From contig JAQMRL010000003.1 in NCBI GenBank assembly GCA_035578175.1, forward strand, positions 101,730,969 through 101,794,968: a stretch of 64,000 nt of DNA, written 5' to 3'. This DNA is from Catonia carolina (Eukaryota; Arthropoda; Insecta; Hemiptera; Achilidae). The translations under genes were made by a program, and so were the position numbers. Shown here piece after piece: positions 43,826-55,893 of this stretch. The notes under the pieces were generated by a model that was not told where the DNA came from, searched no databases, and worked only from the letters and a program-made list of their open reading frames with translations. Each line of letters begins with the position of its first letter. Position 1 is the first letter of the stretch.

Positions 43826-44028
43826 ATTTTTTTTTTTTAATTAATTTATTTAACGTCGCATCAACTTCAACGGTCATTAGCGACGACGTTGGGGTGTAAC
43901 TGTTTACAATGGAGGATGAAATGATTTTTTGTAACGTATGAAAATATGCCATGCCTGAGTGGGATTCGAACCCAGGATTGCATGATGAGTGGCGAGCACG
44001 TTACCAACTGTGCCAATGCGGCCGGCGC
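43826..44028 (-). repeat. tRNA-derived SINE, family 1 variant
   Basis: The head (GCCGGCCGCATTGGCACAGT, B box GGGTTCGAATCCC) and 'catacgttacaaaaaatcat' match family 1, but the 3' half is different ('acgacgttggggtgtaac…cgtcgctaatgaccgttg…ttaaataaatt'). It is a chimeric or sister subfamily. It lies against the end of the tandem array. Confidence 0.75.
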
Positions 44029-44559
44029 ATTAAATAATTGTTTTGCGTTTATAACTCCTATAAATCAAGCTGTTGATAACTTTTAACAACGAAAAAACTT
44101 AAAATGCTTTCTGAAAAAAAACAGCTGATCAGAATATATGTATGTATGAAGACATGTGTTTATAGGTCTGCTATTTCTATTGAAGTAAGTTTAAATGTTT
44201 CACTACTATTATTAAAGTTACAACAGCAAACACGGTTTTCCAATAATTTGTGATCCAAATGTGATATCTTGATAAAAATTGGATTGAACTCATATCGGTT
44301 CGAGGTGCATGGTATCCGATAAAAAAGTCAAATTTTACTCCATACAGCTGTATGTTACCACAGAGTGAAAATTTGGAGAAGTCGCAGTTATTTGAAAATC
44401 CTCGATGTTATCGAGCATTTGTGTGATCTCAATGGATAGACAAAAGCCCTCATTGGACGATTTTTCCATGAGCTCTTGCTTTTTTTACAGTAGGCCTCCA
44501 AAAATGGCTATTTCTCACCTTTACAATCAAAAATTCCCAGAAAATTCTACCAGACCTAT

Positions 44560-44780
44560 TGATAAACCGAGAAAACTTAAAGAATGAAACCAATTTCAGA
44601 CAACTAATTAGAGACTTTAAGGGTTTCCATGAAAAGCAAAAACAGAACACCAGTTGGTAAGAAGAAAGGAGAAAAGCCTACATGACCGAATACTGAGAAT
44701 ATGGGTTGTAAAAAGAGCTCCCAGAAACATCAAGTCACCTCACGTGGTCTAAAATTGGCCCTATATGAGGAAAAAAGTTT
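44560..44780 (+). pseudogene. LINE 3'-tail fragment
   Basis: Broken reading with RKEKSLHDRILRIWVVKRAP and NWPYMRK, parallel to the tails at 34390 and 19765. No RT motif remains. Confidence 0.45.
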
Positions 44781-45884
44781 AAAATATCAGTCATATGTAC
44801 AGTGGGAATAGCAAATTAATTACTAATAAAAATAAATTAGAACAAACATTTTTTATGAGCTATTTTCTAAATGGTGAATAAAAATAGATGTGGTTATACT
44901 GAATGCTACATTATTTTCTTTGAAAGATGAAAACACCTTCAATATTAATAATAATATTTTCAGTTTTCAGTAAGTCCATGTCATTATATTTTCAGAAAAA
45001 ATTCTCTAGTTTACTTCAATTTTATAAAGTGGTTTTTAATATTTAAATAACTTTAGAGTTGACTCTTGTATTGCAGTACATTGTACAATTTATATTATAT
45101 TTAATTTGTATTAAGACATGTCATTAACAGAATTATGAGAACTTATTTAACTTAAATAAGTACTAAAGTAAATTAACAATGAAATATTAAAAAAGTTTTT
45201 TTCTATTAAAAAGTTTCTTCAAGTTGTTATGCATAAATAATAACTACTGAATACAACCAATTTTTTTTAAAAAGGAGAATAGTTTGAAACAAATTAAGTA
45301 CATCATCTAAAATTTATTGACATGAAGATTTAAAAGAAGCGATAATTTTCTTTTCCTGGCATTTTGACAATAATATCTTTACATACACAGAATTCACAAA
45401 TTAAGCGCTACTACATAAAAAACATGTTTTTTTAAATCAATAGCTTTTTACACAAAACTAAAAATTCAGGTTGGAGGTAATTCATTCCTTTTTCATAAAC
45501 AATTTTTACTTTTTATTTTCATTGAATTAAGATTTAGGGGCACCCAAAATGGTAAAAACTTTTCAGTTCAGGTCTCTGAGGTTTCAAATTCTAAAAAAAA
45601 TGTTTCTTCTTCAACTTTATGAGTACACTTCTAACATTATACGAACAGTCAATGTTTTTGAGTAATATGTATCATTAATGACATGTATTACAAAAAAATT
45701 TATTAAATTTCTAAATCTTTGAGAGCAGATTTAAAAGCAAATGCAATTTATTTTTAAACTAGTGCAATCCTATTACCTATTGCGCATTATTGCATTTTTA
45801 TTTGTATTGTGGTCGCTGAAAACTACAAATGTTGATCCAACCTTAATAAAAATTATAGAAAAAATGTAAGGAAGTTGATTTGAA

Positions 45885-46070
45885 TTATAAAATATAGAAG
45901 GAGACAACTAAATATTTATCATGCTATCCTGAAGAGTGTGTGTACCTATGGTACGGAAATGTGGGTATTGACAAAGAGACAGAAGGATCGTCTAAAAGCG
46001 GTGGAGATGGATTTCTGGAGGCGGAGCTGTGGAGTGTCATGGATTGATTGAATTCCGAAATTAGGAGAAG
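45885..46070 (+). pseudogene. LINE RT fragment
   Basis: Readable as YHAILKSVCTYGTEMWVLTK and RLKAVEMDFWRRSCGVSWID before a stop: the YG.E.WVLTKR….AAEMDFWRR block of invertebrate LINEs. Nothing on either side can be assigned. Confidence 0.7.
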
Positions 46071-46870
46071 AATTGGCATTCCTTACATTGAAACACTTCT
46101 AAACATATATTGTATTTGATTATGTCCTGGCAGAGTTATCTTACTACAAAATTGTTCTGTTTTCTGCTAGTGACTTAATTTCTTGGTAGCTCACCCCTTT
46201 TAAATCATCAATAAATTTTATTTCTCAACATCCTCTTTGTTTTTGTCTTCTATAGACTTAAATTTATAGTCAAAATTAAATTTATAAAATTCAGCTATAA
46301 ATAAAAAATTACATTTGATTTTAGCTTATGTATTTTATAACCAATAATGAAGAACAATAATAAATATAATATAATTTTATTTCCAAGTTTCTAACATTTT
46401 GAAATTAAAATGTATAAAATAATAAAAAAAACATAAAAAGTGGAAATTGCTAAGATAATAGCGTAAAATGTTAATCAGTTTTAGTTCAGATTAAAAAATT
46501 TAGCCAATGAAATTAACAGATTCAATTAAGCCAAATATTATTTTACCCATAAAAAATGTAAACTAATAATAATAATACTTTATTTATTTATTTTTTGCAA
46601 TATCAAATTTAGGGATATATTTTCTAAAAAGTATAATAAATTTATTGTAAATATAAAGTATAAGCTGGAGGAAATTGATTTACCAAATTATGGCTAAATG
46701 GCATGTCCTTAGGTACCTAGGTGTTTTGTTCTTTTATTTAGTAATAGAGTGAAATTGAGATTACAATACAAAAGTTGTCAACGACTGGTGTTTTAAAGCT
46801 ATGCAATTATTATGAAATAAACTATACTATAAAAGTATAATGAATCTAAATAACAAAACAATATAATATT
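46071..46870. other. no recognisable feature
   Basis: Very AT-rich spacer before the Jockey target duplication. Confidence 0.5.
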
Positions 46871-47124
46871 AATTGATACTGATGGTCAGCTGTATACATG
46901 TTTACGGTATAGTTGTGTTTTTTATAGTGCTACTCTATTTGAAGAAAATTTCTTTATAGACTGTCAGTTATTGGTAAAAATATACCTGTTATATTGGGCA
47001 ACTGTCTACAAGAATTTTTTTTGATAAGTATTTCGTTTTTTTTTTTAAATAATAATAATTGTTTTTGAACATTTTGTTATAAGCTAGAGGTTAGGTTGAA
47101 TCTAAAATTTTACTATAAACAACA

Positions 47125-48372
47125 ATGTACAATGGGCTGAAACGCCCTTCTTCTTCTTCTTCTTCTTCATCTTCCTCCAATGAGCAGAGTAAGCTAGCTC
47201 GCCAATCTACGATGAATGATCAAGAAGGCATTGATTCCATGTACGTTGAAGCAGATGATTTCCAGAATACACCTGATTGGCAAACTGTACCAATTTTAAA
47301 AAGCAAATCAGCTGATAAATTAGTAGATTCAAATGTTAATATTTCATTAAAAAATAGATTCAGCTGTTTGCCTGTTGAAGAAAATAACGTTTCTCAACAA
47401 AAAAAGATTAAAACTCCACCTATAATCCTATACGGCATAACAGATATTAACAAATTGATAGAGTTATTTGATAAATCGGTTTCTAAATCAGACTATTTAA
47501 TTAAATCATTTAGTAATAAACAATTAAAAGTTATATCAAGTAATGTTGATGTTTACAAAAAATTAATAGCGGTTATTCTTGAAGTGAATTTAATCGGTCA
47601 TACATTTAGTAGGAAAGAAGAACGCGCTTACCGAATAGTAATAAAAAATTTACATTACTCTATTCCAACTTCTATTATTAAAGAAGAAATTGAAAAACAT
47701 GGGCACAAAGTCAGAGGTGAAATTGTTAATGCTTGCCACCGCGTAACTAAAGAACCAATTCCTATATTTTTTGTTAATCTTGAACCGCAAGAAAACAACA
47801 AAGACATTTTTAATATCAGGTATATTTCGAATTGTTGCGTTAATATCGAACCACCTAGAAAAAGTAACCACATAGTTCAATGTAAACGTTGCCCACAATA
47901 CGGCCACACCAAAAACAATTGCATGCGTCCCTATCGTTGTGTAAAGTGTGCGCAGAGTCATAATACAACTGACTGCCCAAAGACAGATCGAAACACACCA
48001 GCAACATGTGCATTGTGTTTAGATAATCATCCTGCGAATTATAAAGGTTGCCGCATTTACCAGGAAATAATGAACAGGAAACGTGGAAACAAGAATACCC
48101 CTACGACTGATTCACAACCTAAGAATATCAGATCATTCAATGCAAATAATGAACACTTTCTTAAATTAAAACAAACCAGACAAAATGTTATTATTGATAA
48201 CAGTCAAACTACACCATCTGTGTCATACTCAGATGTACTGCAGAACAAAAGGGAAGATTCTGACATAGTAACAAAACTCAATAAAGTATCTGAACAGATT
48301 GAATTATTGGTTAGTCAAATAAGTAATCTGATGGGATTATTAACAACCGTTGTCAATAAACTGTTTAAATGA
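47125..48372 (+). CDS. Jockey ORF1: gag-like nucleic-acid-binding protein
   Basis: 415 codons. A serine run (TCT/TCA microsatellite) follows the start at residues 10-19. The middle (about 90-250) is the PRE_C2HC-type region typical of Jockey ORF1. Three zinc knuckles follow: CKRCPQYGHTKNNC (252), CVKCAQSHNTTDC (272) and CALCLDNHPANYKGC (295). The C-terminus has VSYSDVLQ and a leucine-rich segment that may be a coiled coil. Such proteins bind LINE RNA in a ribonucleoprotein. The frame is intact, and the stop TGA overlaps the start of ORF2 (ATGA), suggesting coupled translation. Confidence 0.9.
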   Translation: MYNGLKRPSSSSSSSSSSNEQSKLARQSTMNDQEGIDSMYVEADDFQNTPDWQTVPILKSKSADKLVDSNVNISLKNRFSCLPVEENNVSQQKKIKTPPIILYGITDINKLIELFDKSVSKSDYLIKSFSNKQLKVISSNVDVYKKLIAVILEVNLIGHTFSRKEERAYRIVIKNLHYSIPTSIIKEEIEKHGHKVRGEIVNACHRVTKEPIPIFFVNLEPQENNKDIFNIRYISNCCVNIEPPRKSNHIVQCKRCPQYGHTKNNCMRPYRCVKCAQSHNTTDCPKTDRNTPATCALCLDNHPANYKGCRIYQEIMNRKRGNKNTPTTDSQPKNIRSFNANNEHFLKLKQTRQNVIIDNSQTTPSVSYSDVLQNKREDSDIVTKLNKVSEQIELLVSQISNLMGLLTTVVNKLFK

Positions 48373-51051
48373 AATTCCTACGAATTGCGGAGTGGAATAT
48401 CAACGGTCTTATTCGGAGGCGACAGGAAGTAGAAGTTTTTCTGAAGGTTAACAAAATAGATATTCTTCTCATATCTGAATCTCACCTTACAAACCCTGAT
48501 TTTTTTAGACTATATGGATATACACTCTACAACGCCAATCATCCGGATGGTAACGCTCATGGAGGCAGTGCTATTCTTGTTAAAAATTCAATAAAACATC
48601 ACAAGTTGCCAGCATGCACATCAGATCATCTTCAAGTGACATCGATACAATTACACGATTGGTTTGGTCCTCTGGTAATTTCATCTGTTTACTGTCCGCC
48701 GAGGCATCGGATAACGAGAAATGTGTTCCAGAATTATTTCCATCTCCTTGGAAATCGATTTATCTCAGCAGGCGATTGGAATGCTAAACATACGTATTGG
48801 GGATCTCGCATCATTACACCTCGTGGTCGGGAACTGAAAGTGGCCATAGATTTGGGAAATAATTGTAATATCTTGTCTACCGGACAACCTACATACTGGC
48901 CAACAGACCGAAATAAAATCCCTGATTTATTGGACTTTGGTATCACAAAAGGTATCAGTAGGTTTTATACAGATGTGGAAAGCAGCCTAGACAGTACATC
49001 AGACCATTCTCCAATCATAATTACAATCAGTACACATATTATTCTACGACAAAAACCTCCCACTTTGTATAACAAATACACAAATTGGACTTCCTTCTCA
49101 GCTTTTATTCATGACAACATTAACCTCAACATACCTTTAAAAGTATCGGACGACATAGATGAAGCAGTTCAACACTTCACAAACATCATTCAAAAAGCAG
49201 CTTGGAGTAGTACACCGGAAGATACAGTCACAGAATACGATAATATGAATTACCCACGTGAAATTTTGGAAAAAGTAAGGGAAAAAAGAAGATTACGGCG
49301 TGTATGGCAAAATAGCAGACACCCCCCAGACAAAACCGCATTCAACCGAGCATCAAAAGAACTAAAAGATTTGTTATTCACTATAAAAAATAATTCTTTT
49401 CGAACCTTTTTAGAAAATTTGTCTCCCAATGAAACAACAGACCACTCGTTATGGAAAGCCACTTCTAAAATAAAAAGACCAATTCAACATACTCCTCCAC
49501 TCCGACGTGATGATGGGAACTGGGCTAGAAGTGATGAAGAGAAAGCCGATTTGTTTTGCGACTACCTAAGTGATGTATTTCAACCTCATCCTTCTGTCGG
49601 AATTGACGAAAAAGAAATTCACGAGTTTATGGAAATACCAGTGCCTATGGACTTACCGATAGAACCTTTTACTGTTGGCGAGATACAACAAGTAATCAAT
49701 CACCTTCCATCAAAAAAGGCTCCGGGATTTGACTTAATTACGTCTGAAGTCATCAAACATCTTCCTCTCAGGGCATTAACTTACCTTCAAATTCTATTCA
49801 ACAGTATCTTGCGAACGACACATTTTCCTTGTCAATGGAAAGTCTCGCAAATAATAATGATTCCAAAACCAGGTAAACCACCAAATGAAATGTCTTCATA
49901 TAGGCCAATTAGCTTACTGCCTCTTCTTTCCAAGGTCTTTGAAAAATTGTTTTTAAAGAAGCTTCAGGGGATTCTAATGCAACAGAATGTTGTTCCAGAC
50001 CATCAATTTGGATTCAGAAGTGGTCACTCTACTGTGGAGCAAATACATCGGGTAGTGAATATGATATCTGACACATTAGAAAGGGGAGATATCTGCTGTG
50101 CTCTTTTTCTAGACATATTAAGAGCCTTAAAAAGTGTGGCATATTGGTCTTTTATACAAATTAAAAACAATTTTACCTTATCCGTTTTATTTTGTTCTTA
50201 AATCTTTTCTGGAAGGTAGGATATTTCAAATTAAATGCAGAGGTGCATACTCAAAATTTGGAGAAATAAACTCCGGGGTTCCTCAAGGATCTATACTTGC
50301 TCCAATATTATACGTAATATTTACCGCTGACATGCCTCTAAACCAATCAGTACTTACCGCTAAGTACGCTGATGATACAGCAATTCTTTCATCTGACAAT
50401 AATGCTACAGAAGCATCAAATAAAGCTCAAATATACTTAGACGAAGTGCTACTATGGTTGAACAAATGGAGACTAAAAGCCAACGCAAATAAATCCGTCC
50501 AAGTTACGTTTACTATGAGAAGAGAGGAATGCCCATCAGTACTCTTAGGTAATGATGTACTCCCACAACAAGATCATGTGAAGTACCTTGGCTTGCATCT
50601 TGATCGGAGATTAACTTGGCGACATCACATAGTATGTAAACGGAACGAGCTTAATTTAAAATATATGAGGTTTAACTGGTTGTTAGGAAGAAGATCACAA
50701 TTATCTGTTGAAAATAAGGTCTTGATCTACAATACAATTTTCAAGCCTGTTTTGAAGTATGGCGCTCAGGTTTGGGGTACATCCAGCAGATCCAATTTAG
50801 AAATGATACAACGCTTCCAAAATAAAGTATTAAGATCAACGAGTAACGCTGGGTGGTTTATAAGAAACTCGGAAATACATGACCATCTTCGTATCCGTAC
50901 CGTAACAGAAGAGATAAGAGAGCTGAGCCTCCGGTACCAGCTAAGATTAAACAATCACCAGAACCACCTGGCATTAAATTTACTGGACAACAGTGAGGAA
51001 ACGAAGCGCCTCAAAAGACATCACATCCTCGACTTAGACCAACGATTTTAA
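48369..51051 (+). pseudogene. Jockey ORF2: endonuclease-RT, frameshifted at RT motif A
   Basis: The first frame (48369-50201) holds the APE-type endonuclease (AEWNINGLIRRR, LLISESHLT, SAGDWNAKHTYWGSR, TSDHSPI) and the RT start (SYRPISLLPLLSKVFEK, HQFGFRSGHST). Near 50116-50135 it slips, and the second frame carries VWHIGLLYKL, SGVPQGSILAPILY, AKYADDTAIL (motif C, about 50364) and KYLGLHLDRRLTW to 51051. The lesion is a small indel exactly within motif A, and the catalytic Asp of that motif is lost in the reading. Together the parts would be about 890 residues, the usual size for Jockey ORF2. All other motifs look intact. Confidence 0.9.
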
Positions 51052-51397
51052 TACATACACGAAGTTAAATTCACCACTCATCCTCATCACTACTTTTTAA
51101 TCTAAAGTGAAATTTAAAAATTTCATTTATTTTACTTTTTTATTGTTAACTTCTTTTGCATTGTTTACTTAATTTTTTTGTTTACTTCTTTTACATTGTT
51201 TTTGTTAATTTTGTAACTTTACATTTCTTAGTTTTTATCAACTTTATTTTCCAATTCTATTAAGTTGAAGTGAGAGCAAAGGCTGTCTACTTCACTCACG
51301 TAAGTTTAGTTCTTGTATAATGATTTGCTTAAAGCCACATTGTAAGGCTGATTGTAAATAAATAAGTCAAAAAAAAAAAAAAAAAAATTGATACTGA

Positions 51398-51589
51398 CAA
51401 TTTGTTTTATGTGATGTTTCTTTTTAATGCTTTTTAGAGATGAAATGTTTTAATACTGACTTTTCCTATACTCTTTGTGAGTTTTGTATGGATTAAAATT
51501 TTAAATAAAAATAAATATAATCAGTTCGTTCAAAAATAAATCCTAATAATGCATCCTGTAACTTGAAATGAATTTTATTTCATAAAATA
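51398..51589. other. no recognisable feature
   Basis: AT-rich spacer downstream of the Jockey element. Confidence 0.4.
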
Positions 51590-51830
51590 CATTTCACTAA
51601 ACTTTTATACGCTGCCTTAGTTTATATTATCTGCCACTTACGTGTGTTTCGGTGTTTTATACAGATGACTAAAGATGTTATATCTTCTAAAGATTTTAAA
51701 TAAAATTTTTTTAGTTTAAATGGTTTTGTGTATTCTGATGATGGTGGATCCACCGAAACACATGTAAGTATCAGATAATAGAAACTAAGGCAGCTTAAAA
51801 AGGTTAGTGAAATTTATTGTATGAATTTAT
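51590..51830. mobile_element. Penelope-like terminal repeats in inverted arrangement (family C)
   Basis: Left 'tgccttagtttatattatctgccacttacgtgtgtttcgg' and right 'ccgaaacacatgtaagtatcagataatagaaactaaggca' are complements over about 40 bp, with related outer parts. The right arm has a hammerhead core. No coding sequence. A separate Penelope-type end piece (caaacatcctatgtaggatt…cagccgtattatttaaaatt) lies at 51976-52030. Confidence 0.6.
51730..51771 (+). ncRNA. hammerhead ribozyme motif (family C)
   Basis: Reads GTATT, CTGATGA, stem II GGTG-gatc-CACC (with flanking T), GAAA, a minimal stem III C-acat-G, TA, AGTAT. Core bases are all present; stem I is GUAUU/AGUAU with two wobble pairs. Predicted cleavage after 51766. 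The left arm of the inverted repeat keeps only the 3' half (ACACCGAAACACACGTA as complement), so only one copy can be active. Confidence 0.6.
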
Positions 51831-52151
51831 TATATAAAATAGAAATATAATCTGATAAACAAAACAATATAATCAAGCGAATATTTATTTAGTAAGCATC
51901 ATTTCTATGTTTCCTCTACCTACATTTGTAAACTACCAGGACTTTTATGTAATAATTAAAAATTATTTTTTTATCAAACATCCTATGTAGGATTATCAAC
52001 AGCCGTATTATTTAAAATTGAAAAATATATCTCAATAATTAAAAAGTGTTAGTTCAGAGTGAAGGGGAGGGACTGTTTTCACTTATTGTATTTTTTAATT
52101 CACAGGATAACATTTTTTATAAACACTTAATTGTTTCATTTTCAGGCTAAA

Positions 52152-55100
52152 ATGTTTCGTTTTGATATACCGACAAGTGTACGAATAAAAAAAATAATTC
52201 AAAGATTAGGTAGAAAATTACCCACTGAAAATGATAAAGGATTTGTATCAATAAAAATAATACTAGTTGCTCTATTTGGATTTGCAGGAGTTATTGAAGC
52301 TGCAGTACGTAGTTATGTATATTGGGATAACCTAGCAATTAAAGTTGATGAAATTATATACATAATAATATATTTCTTTTGTAGTTTGGCAGCACTTCAA
52401 TATGCTTACTACCCTAACAGATATAATTTTATAATCGACATAATCGAAAATCCGATAAATAATTGTGATTTTGTACCTTCTACTTACGAACAAATAAAAG
52501 TACGAAAAGATATAGCGTACAATGAAAATTATATACGCATTGCATTTTATGCTTCTGCTACAGTTTGGACGTTAAAAAGTATTAGAAATAACTTCAATGG
52601 TATATTATTAATGTTATTAACAGATAAAATTGAAACGATTAATATATTCGAGTTAAAAATGGCATTTGTAACATTTCCGATAAATAAAATAATTACAAAT
52701 AAATATTTAGCGATTGTAATATTTGGAATAATATCATCTTTACAAACCATTTTCTTACTTATGCTACTTGTATCTGGATGTACATGGTGTCTTATATCAA
52801 CATGTGTAATAAGAAAATTAGAAGCAGAAGTAAAAATTCATTGTTTATCAATTGCTCAAATGGAGAAAGGTCTTTTAATGAAAACATTACAGTCAGAAAA
52901 TACTTTGGAAGATGCAATTTATAATACTGTAAAAACTAAACGTTATCTTAATCACTTAATAATGCATCATCAAAAGATCATAAGGTAATAAATGAATAAT
53001 TTTTTTGACATAAAATTATGTATTAAATTTTTTACCAGACATGATAAAAATGGAAAAAATTCTATTCAATGGGAAGAATAAAATGAATCGTTCAAACACT
53101 ACTTATCTGGAAAAATCTTGGTTAGGAAAATAAATAATGATTTGAAATAAAGATTGAGATTTGAAATTAAAATCATATTTATAACAATTTATAATTATCT
53201 ATACTAATATTATAAAGACAAAGCATGTTTTTTAAGCAGGTTAATTTCCAAAACTACTGAATGGATTTTCATGAAATTTTGACAGCATATTTGTATTCAT
53301 ATTCACAGCAACATTTTACTTTTAAATTTTCAAAAAGATAACCCTAAGGGCCCTAATGAATATTTTCATAAATATGTATGTGTGTGTGTGTATATATATA
53401 TAATTTTATTAAACATCCTATGTAGGATTTTTAAACAGCCGTATTATTTAAAATTGAAATATATATTTTCTAACCACCAGAATACGGTAACATAAAACAC
53501 TTACCAATGTTTATAGCGCTTTCGTGTATCTTGTACACATCTTCAGTAAATTAACATTTATTACAAGTCAAAATTTAAAACTTCCTGCTCCTACCATGGT
53601 AGATAAGGGATAGTCGATTCTTATATTTAAAACAGTCTTGCCAACTTAATCAGTTGATTGTCGTATTCAATTTGTGTGTTCATTAATTTCTCCCTGCTAT
53701 TGTATTTATAAATATAATATTTTTCCAGAATTTCATTTTGTTTGTTATTTATTTCTAATATTTCTAGATTATTTTTTATATTCGACATATTATGTTTATT
53801 TTTTATCATGTGTTCAGTTACATTGGAGAATTTTCGATTTCCTTTTTTATAGTTAGAATAGTGTTCTGTAAACCGTTTTTTAAAAGATCTGGTGGTTTTA
53901 CCTATATATATTTCATTACATTCATTACATTTAATTTTATAAATTCCACATGAATTAAATTGATTATTTTCTTTTTCTTTATCATTTACATTTGCTTTAA
54001 TATTATGTTTTTGTAAAATAAATTTTATAGGAAACTGGGGTTTATATGCTATTTTGTATTTATTTTTATCGTATATATTGGTAATTTTATGTATTCTATG
54101 ATTTATGTAATTATATGTAATGTATTTATTACCATTTTTGTTTAATGGTAATAGATGTGTTTTTTTTCTGATTGATTTTATGTAAATATTTATTTATTAA
54201 TCTGTTCATGAAAATATTATTGTAACCATTATTTCTTGCTATTTCTTTAATATAATTTATTTCTTTATTAAATCTTTCTTTATTGTTATATGTGTATATA
54301 TATGCTCTGTGTATCATGTTATTGAATGTGTTTATTTTATGTATCCATGGGTGATTTGAAAATCTGTTTATTGTGCTGTTTGTAACATGTGGTTTCCTAT
54401 ATATGTCAGTTTCTATTATATTATTTATTATTTGTATTTTTATATCCAGGAAATTTATGTTTTTGTCTTTTTCAACTTCACATGTAAATTTAAGTTTTTC
54501 ATAGTAATTATTCAATTTTTTTATTTATAATATTATGTTCACCCTTTATTTTTTTAAATATTTTTTATAAATTTTAAAATTTTATTTTTTATAAATTACC
54601 AATATGTCATCTACATATCTTACCCAAAGTAAAACATTTTACTTTGGGTAAGATATGTAGATGACATATTGGTAAAATGTTTTACTTTGGGTAAGATATG
54701 TAGATGACATATTGGTAATTTATAAAAAATAAAATTTTTAAATTTATAAAAAATATTTAAAAAAATAAAGGGTGAACATAATATTATAAATAAAAAATTG
54801 AATAATTACTATGAAAAACTTAAATTTACATGTGAAGTTGAAAAAGACAAAAACATAAATTTCCTGGATATAAAAATACAAATAATAAATAATATAATAG
54901 AAACTGACATATATAGGAAACCACATGTTACAAACAGCACAATAAACAGATTTTCAAATCACCCATGGATACATAAAATAAACACATTCAATAACATGAT
55001 ACACAGAGCATATATATACACATATAACAATAAAGAAAGATTTAATAAAGAAATAAATTATATTAAAGAAATAGCAAGAAATAATGGTTACAATAATATT

Positions 55101-55857
55101 TTCATGAACAGATTAATAAATAAATATTTACATAAAATCAATCAGAAAAAAAACACATCTATTACCATTAAACAAAAATGGTAATAAATACATTACATAT
55201 AATTACATAAATCATAGAATACATAAAATTACCAATATATACGATAAAAATAAATACAAAATAGCATATAAACCCCAGTTTCCTATAAAATTTATTTTAC
55301 AAAAACATAATATTAAAGCAAATGTAAATGATAAAGAAAAAGAAAATAATCAATTTAATTCATGTGGAATTTATAAAAATAAATGTAATGAATGTAATGA
55401 AATATATATAGGTAAAACCACCAGATCTTTTAAAAAACGGTTTACAGTACACTATTCTAACTATAAAAAAGGAAATCGAAAATTCTCCAATGTAACTGAA
55501 CACATGATAAAAAATAAACATAATATGTCGAATATAAAAAATAATCTAGAAATATTAGAAATAAATAACAAACAAAATGAAATTCTGGAAAAATATTATA
55601 TTTATAAATACAATAGCAGGGAGAAATTAATGAACACACAAATTGAATACGACAATCAACTGATTTAAGTTGGCAAGACTGTTTTAAATATAAGAATCGA
55701 CTATCCCTTATCTACCATGGTAGGAGCAGGAAGTTTTAAATTTTGACTTGTAATAAATGTTAATTTACTGAAGATGTGTACAAGATACACGAAAGCGCTA
55801 TAAACATTGGTAAGTGTTTTATGTTACCGTATTCTGGTGGTTAGAAAATATATATTT

Positions 55858-55893
<36 letters not shown>

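Larger units (their letters stand above)
46883..51385 (+). mobile_element. full-length Jockey-type LINE with target duplication
   Basis: Flanked by the 12-bp direct repeat AATTGATACTGA (46871-46882 and 51386-51397). It starts TGGTCAGCTG, has a 242-bp leader, ORF1, ORF2 overlapping ORF1 by 4 bp, a 3' UTR and a 17-19-nt A-tail at 51367-51385. Clear duplications and tail mean it inserted by target-primed reverse transcription, with no 5' truncation. The A-tail and near-intact ORFs suggest a young insertion. It is now defective in ORF2. Confidence 0.92.
53453..55861. mobile_element. 2.4-kb palindrome of two Penelope-like elements, head to head
   Basis: Left arm 53453-54642 and right arm 54672-55861 (each 1190 bp) are inverted copies with a 29-bp spacer. 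A 128-residue frame is identical in both (54515-54129 minus; 54798-55184 plus). I see only two 1-nt indels and a few substitutions, so identity exceeds 99 percent. Each arm runs from the RT motif RYVDDILV outward through the RT thumb, a GIY-YIG endonuclease and a hammerhead. Both are 5'-truncated at the RT. Near the centre the YVDD-coding segment occurs three times. It lies in a TA microsatellite. Confidence 0.9.

Noticed and set aside
47650..47961. 103-codon minus ORF inside Jockey ORF1
   Set aside because: Antisense shadow of an intact ORF1 with clear zinc knuckles.
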